Shown here piece by piece: positions 8,481 to 16,498 of a DNA stretch of 64,000 bases; positions within the stretch are counted from its first letter, which is position 1, and each line of letters opens with the position of its first letter. The notes beneath the pieces were generated by a model. The model saw only the letters and a program-made list of their open reading frames with translations. It searched no databases and was not told where the DNA came from. The DNA is from PLGF01 sp052139695 (lineage in GTDB: Bacteria > Verrucomicrobiota > Verrucomicrobiia > Limisphaerales > Palsa-1400): the NCBI GenBank assembly GCA_052139695.1, contig JBKQWF010000309.1:1-64000 (forward strand). Reading direction: 5' to 3'. The translations under genes were made by a program, and so were the position numbers.

Positions 8481-10828
8481 AATGTTGCTTTTTCTGCAGT
8501 CAAATCCGGTCTTAATCGGACAAACACCGGCTCCCGCAACAGGCCGTCCGGAGTCCGTGAAGCAAACCCTGCTTCACAAACCAGCCGCGGCTCAACCCAA
8601 ACAGAGCGGACGTCGTCAATGGGCTTTTCTTTAACAGGTCTTTTAGTCTTTGTCAAATGTTCTAATTCGGCCCACACGGCCTTGAGCGTCGCTTCGTCAA
8701 AGCCGGTGCCGACCTTGCCCAGGTAAGCCAATTCGCCGTCGCGCTCTTGCGCGAGGTGGAGGGCGCCAAAGGTATTTGCCCGGTCGCCATTGCCCCTGGT
8801 ATAGCCGATGATGAGACATTCGGTGGTTTGACGCGCCTTGATCTTCAGCCAGAATTCGCTCCGTTTGCCGCGCAGATAAGGGCTATCGCGGCGTTTGGCC
8901 ACGATTCCTTCCAGGCCAAGCTGTTTGACTGCTTGCAAGAAGGCGGAACCGTCTTCCACCGCTTCACTTACGCGATAGGCCGTATCCTTCTTGATGACGT
9001 CCGCCAGCCATTCGCGCCGGCGTGCCAGTGTTTCATTGACGATCGTCCGCCCGTCCAAATAGAGACAGTCAAAAACGTAACAGACGGCCGGGTCCTTGGC
9101 TTGCGCCCGGGCAATGGCGCTTTCGCCTTTTTGTTGCATGCGGTGAATGACGTTGCGGAAACTGGGTTTGCCGTCTGCCTCAAGACAAACGATCTCGCCG
9201 TCAAACAAAGCCGAGGTGGCGCGGAACGCTTCCGCCGGAACGAGCAGTTCGGGAAATTGCGCCGTGAGGTCCGTGCCGTTGCGCCCATGAACGCTCACTT
9301 GACCTTCATCCAGGGAAATCAACGCGCGGATGCCGTCCCATTTCAGCTCGAAGAAATAATCGGACGAATCCGGCGGTTGCTCGGCGGGCCGGGCCAGCAT
9401 CGGCTCAATCCGCTCGCGCGGCCAATCGGTCTGCGGCGCATCGACCCGCTCCAGCAGCCATTGATTGTCCTTCGTGTGATGGATGCGGAACTCGGCTGTC
9501 AACTCGCGCGCTTGCAGGCGAAAATAAAATCCGTCCTTCTTTTCTTTAGTGATTTCGTACCGGCCCTGGGCGAACTTCCACATCATCCCGCCGCCATATT
9601 CGCCTTTGGGAATGGCGCCTTCAAAATTCACATATTCCAGGGGATGGTCCTCCACGCTCAACGCCAGCCGCTTGATGCCCGTCCGTGGCGGCAACCCTTT
9701 CGGCACCGCCCACGACTTTAGCACGCCGTTTTGTTCCAGGCGCAAGTCATAATGCAAGCGCGAGGCGTGGTGGCGATGGACGACAAACGCCGACCCGCTC
9801 GTGGCGGCAATGGGCGCCAGCGCCGGCAATGGCTCGGCCGTTTTGTTGAAGCTGCGCTTGCTGGAATACTCTTTGAGTTGTGCGGGCGTTTTGCGAGTGC
9901 GAACCGGAGCAAGAGTCTTTGCCGGTGGGGTGGCTGTTTTTCTTTCGGTGTGAAGAGCGGTCGCGTAAGCGGCGATTGCTTCCCATGGGTCTCCGTTTTC
10001 TTTAACACGCTGCCAAACCGTCCGCAGACTGAACGGCTTGGGACTTTCCAGGGCGCCCAATTCCTCCCACGCCAGCGGAGTCGAAACCGGTGCTCCGGGC
10101 AGACCGCGCACGCTATAGGCGGCCACGATCGTTTGCGAGGCGCGGTTGCGGTAAATATCCAGGAGAATCTTGCCTTTGCGATGCTCCTTCTTGATTTGCA
10201 ACGTCATCGCGGCCCCATGCACATCGACAAACGGCTGGGCGAGCGCCTTGGCCGCTTCAAAAGCCTGGCCAAACTCCCATTTCGCCTCGATTGGCGTCAC
10301 CACATGCAACCCTTTGCGGCCCGTGGTTTTGACAAAGGGGTGGTAACCAAAACTCTCCAGGTGCTCTTTGAATTGCAGCGCCAGTTCGACCACCTCCGCG
10401 AATGGGCAGGTCTCCGGTGGATCAAAATCATAGACAATGTAATCCGGCTTATCAAAATGCGGCGAGCGCGAGTGCATCTGGTGCAATTCGATGCAAGCCA
10501 AATTGGCCAGCCAGACCAGCGATGCCTCTTCAGTCGCCATCACGTAGTCTTTTTTCTCTTCCCCGAGCGTGACGTGTTCAATCCAACCCGGCGCCCAGCC
10601 GGGCCGGTTCTTTTGATAGAACGATTGGCCGTTGATGCCATCTGGATAACGCACCAGGGACAAAGGACGCCCTTTGGCATGGGCTAAAATAGTCGGCGCC
10701 ATTTGAAAATAATATTCGATCAGTTGCGCCTTGAGAATGTTGTCCTCGGGAAAAAGAACTTTGGCCAGGTTGGAGATTTCGATTTGCCGTTTCCCAACCT
10801 GAACATTCTGCGAAGTGTGCGGTGGCAT
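8477..10828 (-). CDS. ligD: Multifunctional ATP-dependent DNA ligase D (Pol-PE-Lig)
   Basis: LigD fills, trims and seals Ku-bound ends. The 783 aa protein (start MPPHTSQNV) has three domains. The AEP primase/polymerase domain (about 15-290) has the catalytic IVYDFDPP (D134, D136). The phosphoesterase domain (about 345-455) has FVVHRHHASRLHYDLRLE, carrying the usual His/Asp/Arg set. The ligase domain (about 475-775) has the adenylated lysine in FELKWDGIRAL (K496), and later VAKRRDSPYLRGKRSEFWLKIK. The Pol-PE-Lig order is like Mycobacterium rather than Pseudomonas (PE-Lig-Pol). Seven codons upstream are open (to 10849), but the second Met fits better. It is the first gene of a ligD-ku unit. Confidence 0.97.
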   Translation of the reverse strand: MPPHTSQNVQVGKRQIEISNLAKVLFPEDNILKAQLIEYYFQMAPTILAHAKGRPLSLVRYPDGINGQSFYQKNRPGWAPGWIEHVTLGEEKKDYVMATEEASLVWLANLACIELHQMHSRSPHFDKPDYIVYDFDPPETCPFAEVVELALQFKEHLESFGYHPFVKTTGRKGLHVVTPIEAKWEFGQAFEAAKALAQPFVDVHGAAMTLQIKKEHRKGKILLDIYRNRASQTIVAAYSVRGLPGAPVSTPLAWEELGALESPKPFSLRTVWQRVKENGDPWEAIAAYATALHTERKTATPPAKTLAPVRTRKTPAQLKEYSSKRSFNKTAEPLPALAPIAATSGSAFVVHRHHASRLHYDLRLEQNGVLKSWAVPKGLPPRTGIKRLALSVEDHPLEYVNFEGAIPKGEYGGGMMWKFAQGRYEITKEKKDGFYFRLQARELTAEFRIHHTKDNQWLLERVDAPQTDWPRERIEPMLARPAEQPPDSSDYFFELKWDGIRALISLDEGQVSVHGRNGTDLTAQFPELLVPAEAFRATSALFDGEIVCLEADGKPSFRNVIHRMQQKGESAIARAQAKDPAVCYVFDCLYLDGRTIVNETLARRREWLADVIKKDTAYRVSEAVEDGSAFLQAVKQLGLEGIVAKRRDSPYLRGKRSEFWLKIKARQTTECLIIGYTRGNGDRANTFGALHLAQERDGELAYLGKVGTGFDEATLKAVWAELEHLTKTKRPVKEKPIDDVRSVWVEPRLVCEAGFASRTPDGLLREPVFVRLRPDLTAEKATL

Positions 10829-10871
10829 AGGGTGGCTTAAGCGGAACAATCCAGTCTGTGGTCCGGGGAGC

Positions 10872-11132
10872 GCGACCGTCTCGGTCGCTTCCAGTCGGCG
10901 TCCCGCCGACTGGCGTAGGTCTCAAAAACGCTGGTTTTCGAGTCATCCATCGCAGGGCGCTGATGCCAGCCTGGTTTCATCAACTCAGATGGATCGGGAA
11001 GCGCGGACGTCTCGTCCGCCGCTTTCTGCGTCGCGCCGAAGGCATCAGGCTCTCGAACGGGTTCATAACAGTAATGCTTCTGATCCTGAGCCAGCCGGCG
11101 AGACGCCGGCTGGAAGCGACCGAGACGGTCGC
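10872..11132. repeat. Cluster of GTCYC-loop hairpins as an inverted array
   Basis: The 283 bases between ligD and the DUF72 gene hold stem-loops at 10872-10888 (GCGACC/GGTCGC, loop GTCTC), 10892-10912 (CAGTCGGC/GCCGACTG, loop GTCCC), 11003-11019 (GCGGAC/GTCCGC, loop GTCTC), a degenerate one at 11021-11043, 11092-11112 (CAGCCGGC/GCCGGCTG, loop GAGAC) and 11116-11132 (GCGACC/GGTCGC, loop GAGAC). The first two and last two form an inverted pair of two-hairpin elements. No gene is seen. Confidence 0.85.
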
Positions 11133-11161
11133 GCTCCCCGAGCCATCTGCATGGACACGGG

Positions 11162-11878
11162 TCAGAGTTTGGCTTCCATGCCACGGGCCAAATCGAGAAA
11201 TTGCCTGGCCAGGGCCGGTGCCATTCCTTCGTCCTCATGTTTGAAAAAAATGAATGCTTCCTGCCAATCCTGCTGGCGCACCCGCTGCGCCCACGCCTGC
11301 AACTCCGCTTCGCCATAATCCGTCCGCCGCAACCGCAGATAGCCCCAGGGCGCGGTGGAAATAAACGGAGTCTCCAGATCGTTTTCCGCTTCGGCGATGC
11401 ACAAAACCGCGTTGTGTTCCCGCAGCAAGTCGAAAACCTCCGTCTCAAGCCATGATTGATGCCGGAACTCAAAGGCGGCACGGCTTGGCGACGGGAGCAA
11501 GTCGAGAAATTGGCGCAAGCGCGGCACGTCCTTTTTCAGGAAGGGCGGCAATTGAAACAGCAGCGGTCCCAGCCGTTCCTTGAGCGTGCCGGCGGTGTTA
11601 AGGAAATACGACACCGAGTCTTCCGCCTCTTTAAGGCGCTGCCGGTGGGTAATCCGTTGCGGCGCTTTGAGGACAAACTTGAAATCGTCCGGGACCTCCG
11701 TGCTCCACGATTCCAACACGGACGCCTTGGGCATGCGATAGAACGTGTTATTGATTTCGACCGCCCGGAAACGCTCGCTGTAAAATCGGAGCATTTGCTT
11801 CTCCGGCAAATCTTCGGGATAAAACTTGCCCTTCCACTCCTTGTAGCTGAAGCCGCTGGTGCCGACGTAAAGATTCAT
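11162..11878 (-). CDS. DUF72 (YecE-like) TIM-barrel protein
   Basis: DUF72 proteins are TIM-barrel proteins of unknown catalytic function, widespread in bacteria and archaea. The 238 aa product begins MNLYVGTSGFSYKEWKGKFYPEDLP, the family's N-terminal signature, and contains FRAVEINNTFYRMP, FKFVLKAPQRITH, LGPLLFQLPPFL, FEFRHQSWL and a C-terminal IFFKHEDEGMAPALARQF. An alternative ATG four codons upstream (11890) has a GGTGG-like sequence before it. The frame runs still further up to 11953, but that part lies ahead of the conserved first strand. It is on the same strand as ligD-ku but separated from it by the hairpin cluster. Confidence 0.9.
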   Translation of the reverse strand: MNLYVGTSGFSYKEWKGKFYPEDLPEKQMLRFYSERFRAVEINNTFYRMPKASVLESWSTEVPDDFKFVLKAPQRITHRQRLKEAEDSVSYFLNTAGTLKERLGPLLFQLPPFLKKDVPRLRQFLDLLPSPSRAAFEFRHQSWLETEVFDLLREHNAVLCIAEAENDLETPFISTAPWGYLRLRRTDYGEAELQAWAQRVRQQDWQEAFIFFKHEDEGMAPALARQFLDLARGMEAKL

Positions 11879-12253
11879 GGATACCTTCATATCCACCCGC
11901 GCCCTCATTTCGGCGAGCCGAAGACACTTCCGAACCGGCTCACTTTTTACCAAGGGACGCAGGCGGGACTCAAAGACACTACCGACTATAGTGCCATTGT
12001 GGCGCTTTTTCCATCAGCAAGTCTTTCCCTTGGAACGGTGCGACGTGGCTCACGGCAAATCGCAACATGCTCCCAAATTTCACGCATTTTTCGCAATATT
12101 CTCGCACTTTGCCGGGACGGGTCGCGGGCTGCCGGGAATCGATCAAGGAGACGAATTGCATAAGTATTTCCACCTCAATGCGTTGCGTGATTGCTCCTTT
12201 TGCGAAATGTCCATTGGCATATCTAATGCTGAAATATGGCGATGGTGATAGAA

Positions 12254-12457
12254 ATGAATCAGTTTGAAAGAGCAGTCGCAAAAGCAGAGGAAGATATGGA
12301 ACCGCAATTACATGTGGTCGCCCGGTCAAATGAGGCGGCCAGCCAGCCAGTTTTAGCAGCCCCGCTGAGGCTCCCGTCCCGGCGCAAACCGCGTCAGGCG
12401 CGGCCTGAATTGGCCGTTTTGGGTTGGAAATACAGAAACGAACGCCTGGCAGCGTAA
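12254..12457 (+). CDS. Possible small basic protein of unknown function
   Basis: A 67-codon frame from ATG 12254 (MNQFERAVAKAEEDMEPQ...) ends in LGWKYRNERLAA. It has an acidic helical start and a Pro/Arg-rich middle, with no membrane segment and no motif I know. A weak promoter-like pair (TTGCGA, then TCTAAT 16 bases later, about 12198-12225) and GGTGAT before the ATG are compatible with expression. It is the best coding candidate in the 729-base gap 11879-12607; the rest of that gap shows nothing clear. It could still be a chance frame. Confidence 0.3.
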   Translation: MNQFERAVAKAEEDMEPQLHVVARSNEAASQPVLAAPLRLPSRRKPRQARPELAVLGWKYRNERLAA

Positions 12458-12607
12458 AGCAAATGGAATCCTGCCGCGTCTGCGGCACCATTTCCATTCA
12501 AGGCACTCCCGTGTTTACCGCTTACTCGGAATCCTCGTTCGATTCCATCTTGCGCGAAATGGATAATCCCGTCATTCTGGAGGCGGTTGAAAAGCATCGT
12601 TTGATCG

Positions 12608-14098
12608 ATGAACCGTTTGCGGAAAGTCCATCTGGGGCTCATGGCGTGGTTCAGCGTGCTGGCGCTGACCGGCTGCCAGACCTCCCTTCCGGAGCGATTT
12701 CTTGCGGATACCCAGATTAACGGCCGGCCAGTTCGTTTCGTTTATGATACCGGGGCCGGAGCGACCATCCTGTTCGCCCGACCGGCGAAACGTCTGGGTT
12801 TAAAGGTTGCCAATCCTCCTTCCTCCGCGCGAGCCGCGCCGGGAAAAGTTCTGACGGGGCACACTGAATTATGCCATTTCTCGATCAGCGGAGAAAGCTA
12901 TAATCTAAAGTTGCAAACAGTTCTTTTGCCCTGGCCGGTGAGCCGGGTGATGGACATGGACGGCGCGATCGGATGGCCGGACATGAGGGATGACTTCATC
13001 GCCATTGACGCGGCCACTGATACCATCCGCGGGGTGGACCATTCGCCCGCGGAGACCAACGGTTGGTTCACTTTGCCCATTTATCCACACACCGACATCC
13101 TGGCCTTGCAAACTCCACGCCCAGACGGGAAGGCCGGGGTTTGGGAAATCGACACAGGCAATGACGGTGGTATCAGCCTCTCTCGCGTGCGCTGGAAGGA
13201 ATGGCGCGCCACTCATCCTCATGGGCGCAAAGGTTGGTCCCTTAACTACATGCCAGGTTCCGGGATAGGAATTGAGCGCTCTTTTACACCTGATGAATTT
13301 GTTCTTGGCCCGTTGACTTGGAAAAAGGTCGTGGTCCGCAAAGCCACTCGGACTGAGATAGGCGTCGCGACCCGCGGCGACATTCTCGAAGGGAGCCTTG
13401 GGATCAAAGCGCTGCGGCAGTTGGACCTGATCCTGGACCAAAAGAAAGGGATGGCCTACCTGCGCTCCCGCCCTGAGCCCGCGACGAAACCGAGTAATAT
13501 GATGGCCTTCACCAATAGCCACTTGCGCCTGAGTTTCCGGGAGCAGGAGTTCTTCGATCTGGCAATGGACGCCTTTGACCGCGGCGCGTTTGACAAAGCC
13601 CTGGCCATCGTCGGTCAGTTTCTGGAGCAGCAACCGGATAACTGGTCGGCCCTCGAATTCCGCGGGACCGCCCGTTACGTCACCCAACAGTGGGACGGCG
13701 CCTTGGCGGACTTCGGCCGAGTTGCCGAATTGAACCCTGCCATGGCCACCTACGCCCAATTCAGCCTTTGGGCCATTCGTTCACGCAATGGCCAGCGGGA
13801 CGCCGCCACGCGGAGCCTCGCCGTGTATCTGGGCAAGCCGAAGGGCGATTCCTGGGAAACCAAAGTCGGCAAATTTCTCCTGGACCGTTTGAGCGAAGCG
13901 GATTTTCTGCGCGCCTCAGCTCGTGAGCCCGGGGACAAAGTCGAGCATCAATGCGAAGCGTGGTTCTATGCCGGAATGAAACGACGGCTGACGGGCGACA
14001 TCGCGGCGGCGCGCGCTTATTTCCGCAAGTGTCTGGCGACCGAGCGGACGGACGAACAGGAATACAACTTCGCCGCCGCCGAATTGAAAACGTTGTAG
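12608..14098 (+). CDS. Lipoprotein with retropepsin-like aspartic protease domain and TPRs
   Basis: A 496 aa predicted lipoprotein: MNRLRKVHLGLMAWFSVLALTGC gives a basic n-region, hydrophobic core and lipobox LTGC (Cys23). The N-terminal half resembles clan AA single-lobe aspartic proteases. RFVYDTGAGATILF (about 43-56) supplies the D-T/S-G motif, and the repeat of a D-T-G motif in VWEIDTGNDGGISL (about 178-191) suggests a two-lobed arrangement. The C-terminal half (about 310-490) is helical with TPR-like units (FDLAMDAFDRGAFDKALAIVGQFLEQQPDNWSA; ALADFGRVAELNPAMATYAQF). It probably acts in the periplasm or at the outer membrane. Family assignment is by motif only. A terminator follows at once. 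Confidence 0.7.
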   Translation: MNRLRKVHLGLMAWFSVLALTGCQTSLPERFLADTQINGRPVRFVYDTGAGATILFARPAKRLGLKVANPPSSARAAPGKVLTGHTELCHFSISGESYNLKLQTVLLPWPVSRVMDMDGAIGWPDMRDDFIAIDAATDTIRGVDHSPAETNGWFTLPIYPHTDILALQTPRPDGKAGVWEIDTGNDGGISLSRVRWKEWRATHPHGRKGWSLNYMPGSGIGIERSFTPDEFVLGPLTWKKVVVRKATRTEIGVATRGDILEGSLGIKALRQLDLILDQKKGMAYLRSRPEPATKPSNMMAFTNSHLRLSFREQEFFDLAMDAFDRGAFDKALAIVGQFLEQQPDNWSALEFRGTARYVTQQWDGALADFGRVAELNPAMATYAQFSLWAIRSRNGQRDAATRSLAVYLGKPKGDSWETKVGKFLLDRLSEADFLRASAREPGDKVEHQCEAWFYAGMKRRLTGDIAAARAYFRKCLATERTDEQEYNFAAAELKTL

Positions 14099-14119
14099 TG
14101 AGATGACCTCTTCGCTGCC

Positions 14120-14156
14120 GCCCGGGCGCTCTTAAGCGCGCGAGGGCATCTTTTTT
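14120..14156 (+). terminator. Rho-independent terminator after the aspartic-protease lipoprotein
   Basis: A hairpin pairs GCCC..GCGC (14120-14129) with GCGC..GGGC (about 14136-14147) around CTCTTAA, with one internal mismatch. It is followed by ATCTTTTTT (14148-14156). It sits 22 bases after the stop codon. Confidence 0.7.
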
Positions 14157-14200
14157 ATATATCCGCACATAAATGACTCGACGTCACAACGCGAATTCTC

Positions 14201-14259
14201 GGGAGGGGCGAGCGCCGCGAGCCCCATCATAACAGGGCGTCGCGGCGCTTCGTCCTCCC
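14201..14259. repeat. Imperfect 24-base inverted repeat hairpin
   Basis: The left arm GGGAGGGGCGAGCGCCGCGA and onward (14201-14224) pairs with 14235-14259 with a few mismatches and a 10-base loop. It is a different family from the GTCYC and GGTAGGG hairpins elsewhere in the window. It lies in the non-coding debris between the lipoprotein gene and the prepilin remnants. Confidence 0.7.
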
Positions 14260-14387
14260 GTCGCGGGGGAACATGACATGTCAAAATTGGACAAAAGGGC
14301 CGGCCTGTGATATGAGTTACAAAACTCTCACTCACCAGAGACCCAATGGGGCGGCATAGCAACACCATTGACAGGCGTTCTCAGTCC

Positions 14388-14452
14388 GCGGCAGCAGGGT
14401 TCACTTTGTTTGAACCTCAGGCCGTGATCGTGGTGATCGCTATTGCAAGAGT
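14388..14452 (+). pseudogene. Degenerate prepilin N-terminal fragment
   Basis: AAAGFTLFEPQAVIVVIAIA is recognisable as a decayed version of the GFTLIELLVVIAIIAIL cleavage/methylation segment, with FEP replacing the conserved Glu+5 context. The frame then runs into hexamer repeats (14457-14527). No functional product is expected. Confidence 0.45.
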
Positions 14453-14456
14453 GGAA

Positions 14457-14527
14457 ATTCCTAATCTTAATCCTCATCTTGACTCCTCCAAAGCAGAGGG
14501 AAGATTAAGATTAAGATTAAGATTTGC
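14457..14527. repeat. Inverted AATCTT / AAGATT hexamer arrays
   Basis: AATCTTAATCCTCATCTT-like units on the left face three to four AAGATT units on the right, with about 20 bases between, so the whole block can form a long imperfect hairpin. The unit is close to the AATCCT array at the uvrC tail. Confidence 0.65.
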
Positions 14528-14560
14528 GACTTTTGCAACGGCCTCACGCCAGGAGGACTT

Positions 14561-14784
14561 GTGAAAACTATCCAAAAACAAATCGCTTTCACGTTGATTG
14601 AACTGCTGGTGGTCATCGCCGTCATCGCGATTCTGGCGGCGATGCTCTTGCCCGCGTTGTCGCGAGCCAAGGAGAACGCCCGGAGCATCAATGCCTGAGC
14701 AATTTGCGGCAGATCAACCTCGGCTTCACAGCGGCGGTGGGGGACGATGGCGGGCAGTTAGGCTGGGGTCCGGGGCACAGATGA
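14561..14784 (+). pseudogene. Frameshifted and truncated prepilin-type protein gene
   Basis: A strong Shine-Dalgarno (AGGAGG at 14551-14556) precedes GTG 14561. The product starts MKTIQKQIAFTLIELLVVIA and runs to ARSINA, then a TGA at 14696. The family-typical continuation CLSNLRQINLGFTAAVGDD is intact in another frame from 14692, so a single base was lost within the codon before TGC. That second frame also stops after 30 codons (14782-14784), exactly where a CACAGAT repeat begins, so the roughly 200-residue remainder of such proteins is missing. Both lesions point to a dead gene. Confidence 0.8.
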
Positions 14785-14845
14785 ACACAGATCAAGGAAG
14801 CAAAAGAAAGCATCTGTGAAAATCTGTGCATATCTGTGGCGGGAA
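14776..14845. repeat. CACAGAT / ATCTGTG inverted repeat block
   Basis: CACAGATGAACACAGAT at the left faces ATCTGTGAAAATCTGTG and ATCTGTGG at the right. A shorter relative follows the intact prepilin gene at 59821-59863. The remaining DNA up to 14930 holds no gene I can support. Confidence 0.7.
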
Positions 14846-14930
14846 GCCCGACTGCCGGAAGGGTCAGGGTTTCCCCCGATTCCATGTCCCCCAGTGGCAA
14901 AGCGCGGAAGGTTTGCTACTGGTTTCTGGG

Positions 14931-16484
14931 ATGAACAGAATATTCTTGATTGCAGCCGTTCTCTGGGTCCTGCGACCCGCCTCCGGGCTGTCGGAGCCGC
15001 CAGCCGCGCGGGTGAACCTCGATTATGTCGCGCAAAAGGCGGAGGCGCGCGCCCGCCTGCCGTTTCATTCGCCGAGGGCCCAGTTGCCCGCCTTCCTCAG
15101 TCAGATGACCTACGACCAGTACCGCGAGATTGAATTCCGCCACGAGGAAGCGTTGTGGGCTAAGGAGGGGCTGCCGTTTCGGGTCGAATTCTTCCATCCC
15201 GGCTATCTTTATCAGGAACCGATCCACGTCAGCAGCTTCACGCCAAGCACGGTGGAGCCGGTGGAGTTCTCGCCGAAATTCTTCAACTACCGCTCCCTGC
15301 GCCTGTCATCGCCGATTCCGCCCAACACCGGCTTTGCCGGTTTTCGCCTTTTGACACAGTTGAATGCGCCGGACAAATGGGACGAGCTGGGCGCTTTTCA
15401 GGGGGCCAGCTACTTTCGATTGCTTGGCCAGGGGCAGATCTATGGCATGTCGGCGCGGGGCCTGGCCCTGGATTGCGGCGAAGATGGCCGGCCGGAGGAG
15501 TTTCCCATTTTCACCGATTTCTGGCTGGGCGTTCCGCAGCAGGATGAGCGCCTGCTCCTGCTTTACGCTTTGTTGGACAGCGTCAGTTGCACCGGGGCTT
15601 TTGAGTTTCGCATTAAGCCGGGAGCGACGACCGAGACCGCGGTGGAAGCGGTTTTGTATTTCCGGGACCGGGACAACGTGCTGGCGGCTGACGCGCAACG
15701 CAAGCCGCTGGCGACGATTGGCTTCGCGCCGCTGACCAGCATGTACTGGTTTGGCGGCGCTTGCGAACGCAGGTTTGACGACTACCGTCCGGAAGTTCAC
15801 GACAGTGAAGGGCTGTTGTTGCGGTTGCAAAACGGCAAATGCGTCTGGCGCCCGCTTGTCAACGGCACGGCGTTGCGCCATCAGATTTTTCCCGCCGACG
15901 GTATCCGCGGGTTTGGACTCTTGCAGCGCGACCGCGATTTTAACAATTACCAGGACATCTTCCATTCCTACCAGGACGCGCCCAGCGCCTGGGTGGAGCC
16001 GCACGGCAACTGGGGCGACGGCACGATCCACGTCGTGGAGTTAAGCACGCAGTACGAGGGGTTGGACAACGTGGTGGCCTTCTGGAACCCGGCGGCCAAG
16101 CCGGCGCCACTGCAGCCCTTGCGGTTTGGCTACACCCTTTATTGGACAAAAGAAACCGACCGGACGCTCTCGACCAACGAAGTTGTTTCGACGCGGGTGG
16201 GCATCAACCCGCGCGCGCCGGACCAGCGAGAATTTGTTATTGATTTTTCCCTGCCTCAGGTGGCTCTCGACGGCAAAGCCCCAGCCATCGCCGCCATTTG
16301 CGGCACCAATGGCACGGTGGCTCAGGAGCAGATTTTTCCCAACCCGATGGAGAAAACGTGGCGCGTGATCCTGGATGTCTTGCCCAAGCCGGGCCAGCGA
16401 GAGCCGCTGGATGTGAATTGCGCCTTGAAAAAGGGAAATGAAGAGGTGAGCGAAACCTGGACATACCATTGGACTCCGCCATGA
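14931..16484 (+). CDS. OpgG/MdoG family periplasmic glucan biosynthesis protein
   Basis: OpgG and OpgD proteins act in the periplasm on osmoregulated periplasmic glucans. The 517 aa protein starts at ATG 14931 with a signal peptide (MNRIFLIAAVLWVLRPASGLS). Family blocks include the early LPAFLSQMTYDQYREIEFRHEEALWA, GFAGFRLLTQLNAPDKWDELGAFQGASYFRLLGQGQIYGMSARGLA, the ERRFDDYRPEVHDSEGLLL block and the C-terminal immunoglobulin-like part ending in TWTYHWTPP. Length is normal for the family. No opgH glycosyltransferase partner is adjacent, so its substrate glucan may be made elsewhere or differ. Its stop lies 14 bases from the convergent RDD gene. Confidence 0.93.
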   Translation: MNRIFLIAAVLWVLRPASGLSEPPAARVNLDYVAQKAEARARLPFHSPRAQLPAFLSQMTYDQYREIEFRHEEALWAKEGLPFRVEFFHPGYLYQEPIHVSSFTPSTVEPVEFSPKFFNYRSLRLSSPIPPNTGFAGFRLLTQLNAPDKWDELGAFQGASYFRLLGQGQIYGMSARGLALDCGEDGRPEEFPIFTDFWLGVPQQDERLLLLYALLDSVSCTGAFEFRIKPGATTETAVEAVLYFRDRDNVLAADAQRKPLATIGFAPLTSMYWFGGACERRFDDYRPEVHDSEGLLLRLQNGKCVWRPLVNGTALRHQIFPADGIRGFGLLQRDRDFNNYQDIFHSYQDAPSAWVEPHGNWGDGTIHVVELSTQYEGLDNVVAFWNPAAKPAPLQPLRFGYTLYWTKETDRTLSTNEVVSTRVGINPRAPDQREFVIDFSLPQVALDGKAPAIAAICGTNGTVAQEQIFPNPMEKTWRVILDVLPKPGQREPLDVNCALKKGNEEVSETWTYHWTPP

Positions 16485-16498
16485 GCGGGAGCCGCGGG

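Noticed and set aside
12525..12560. TTCGATTCC resembling a tRNA T-arm
   Set aside because: No acceptor stem, anticodon arm or D-arm can be drawn around it; no tRNA was found in the window.
12464..12718. Possible small Cys-rich protein (MESCRVCGTISIQG...)
   Set aside because: The first half looks protein-like, but it overlaps the well-supported lipoprotein start for more than 100 bases and has no ribosome site.
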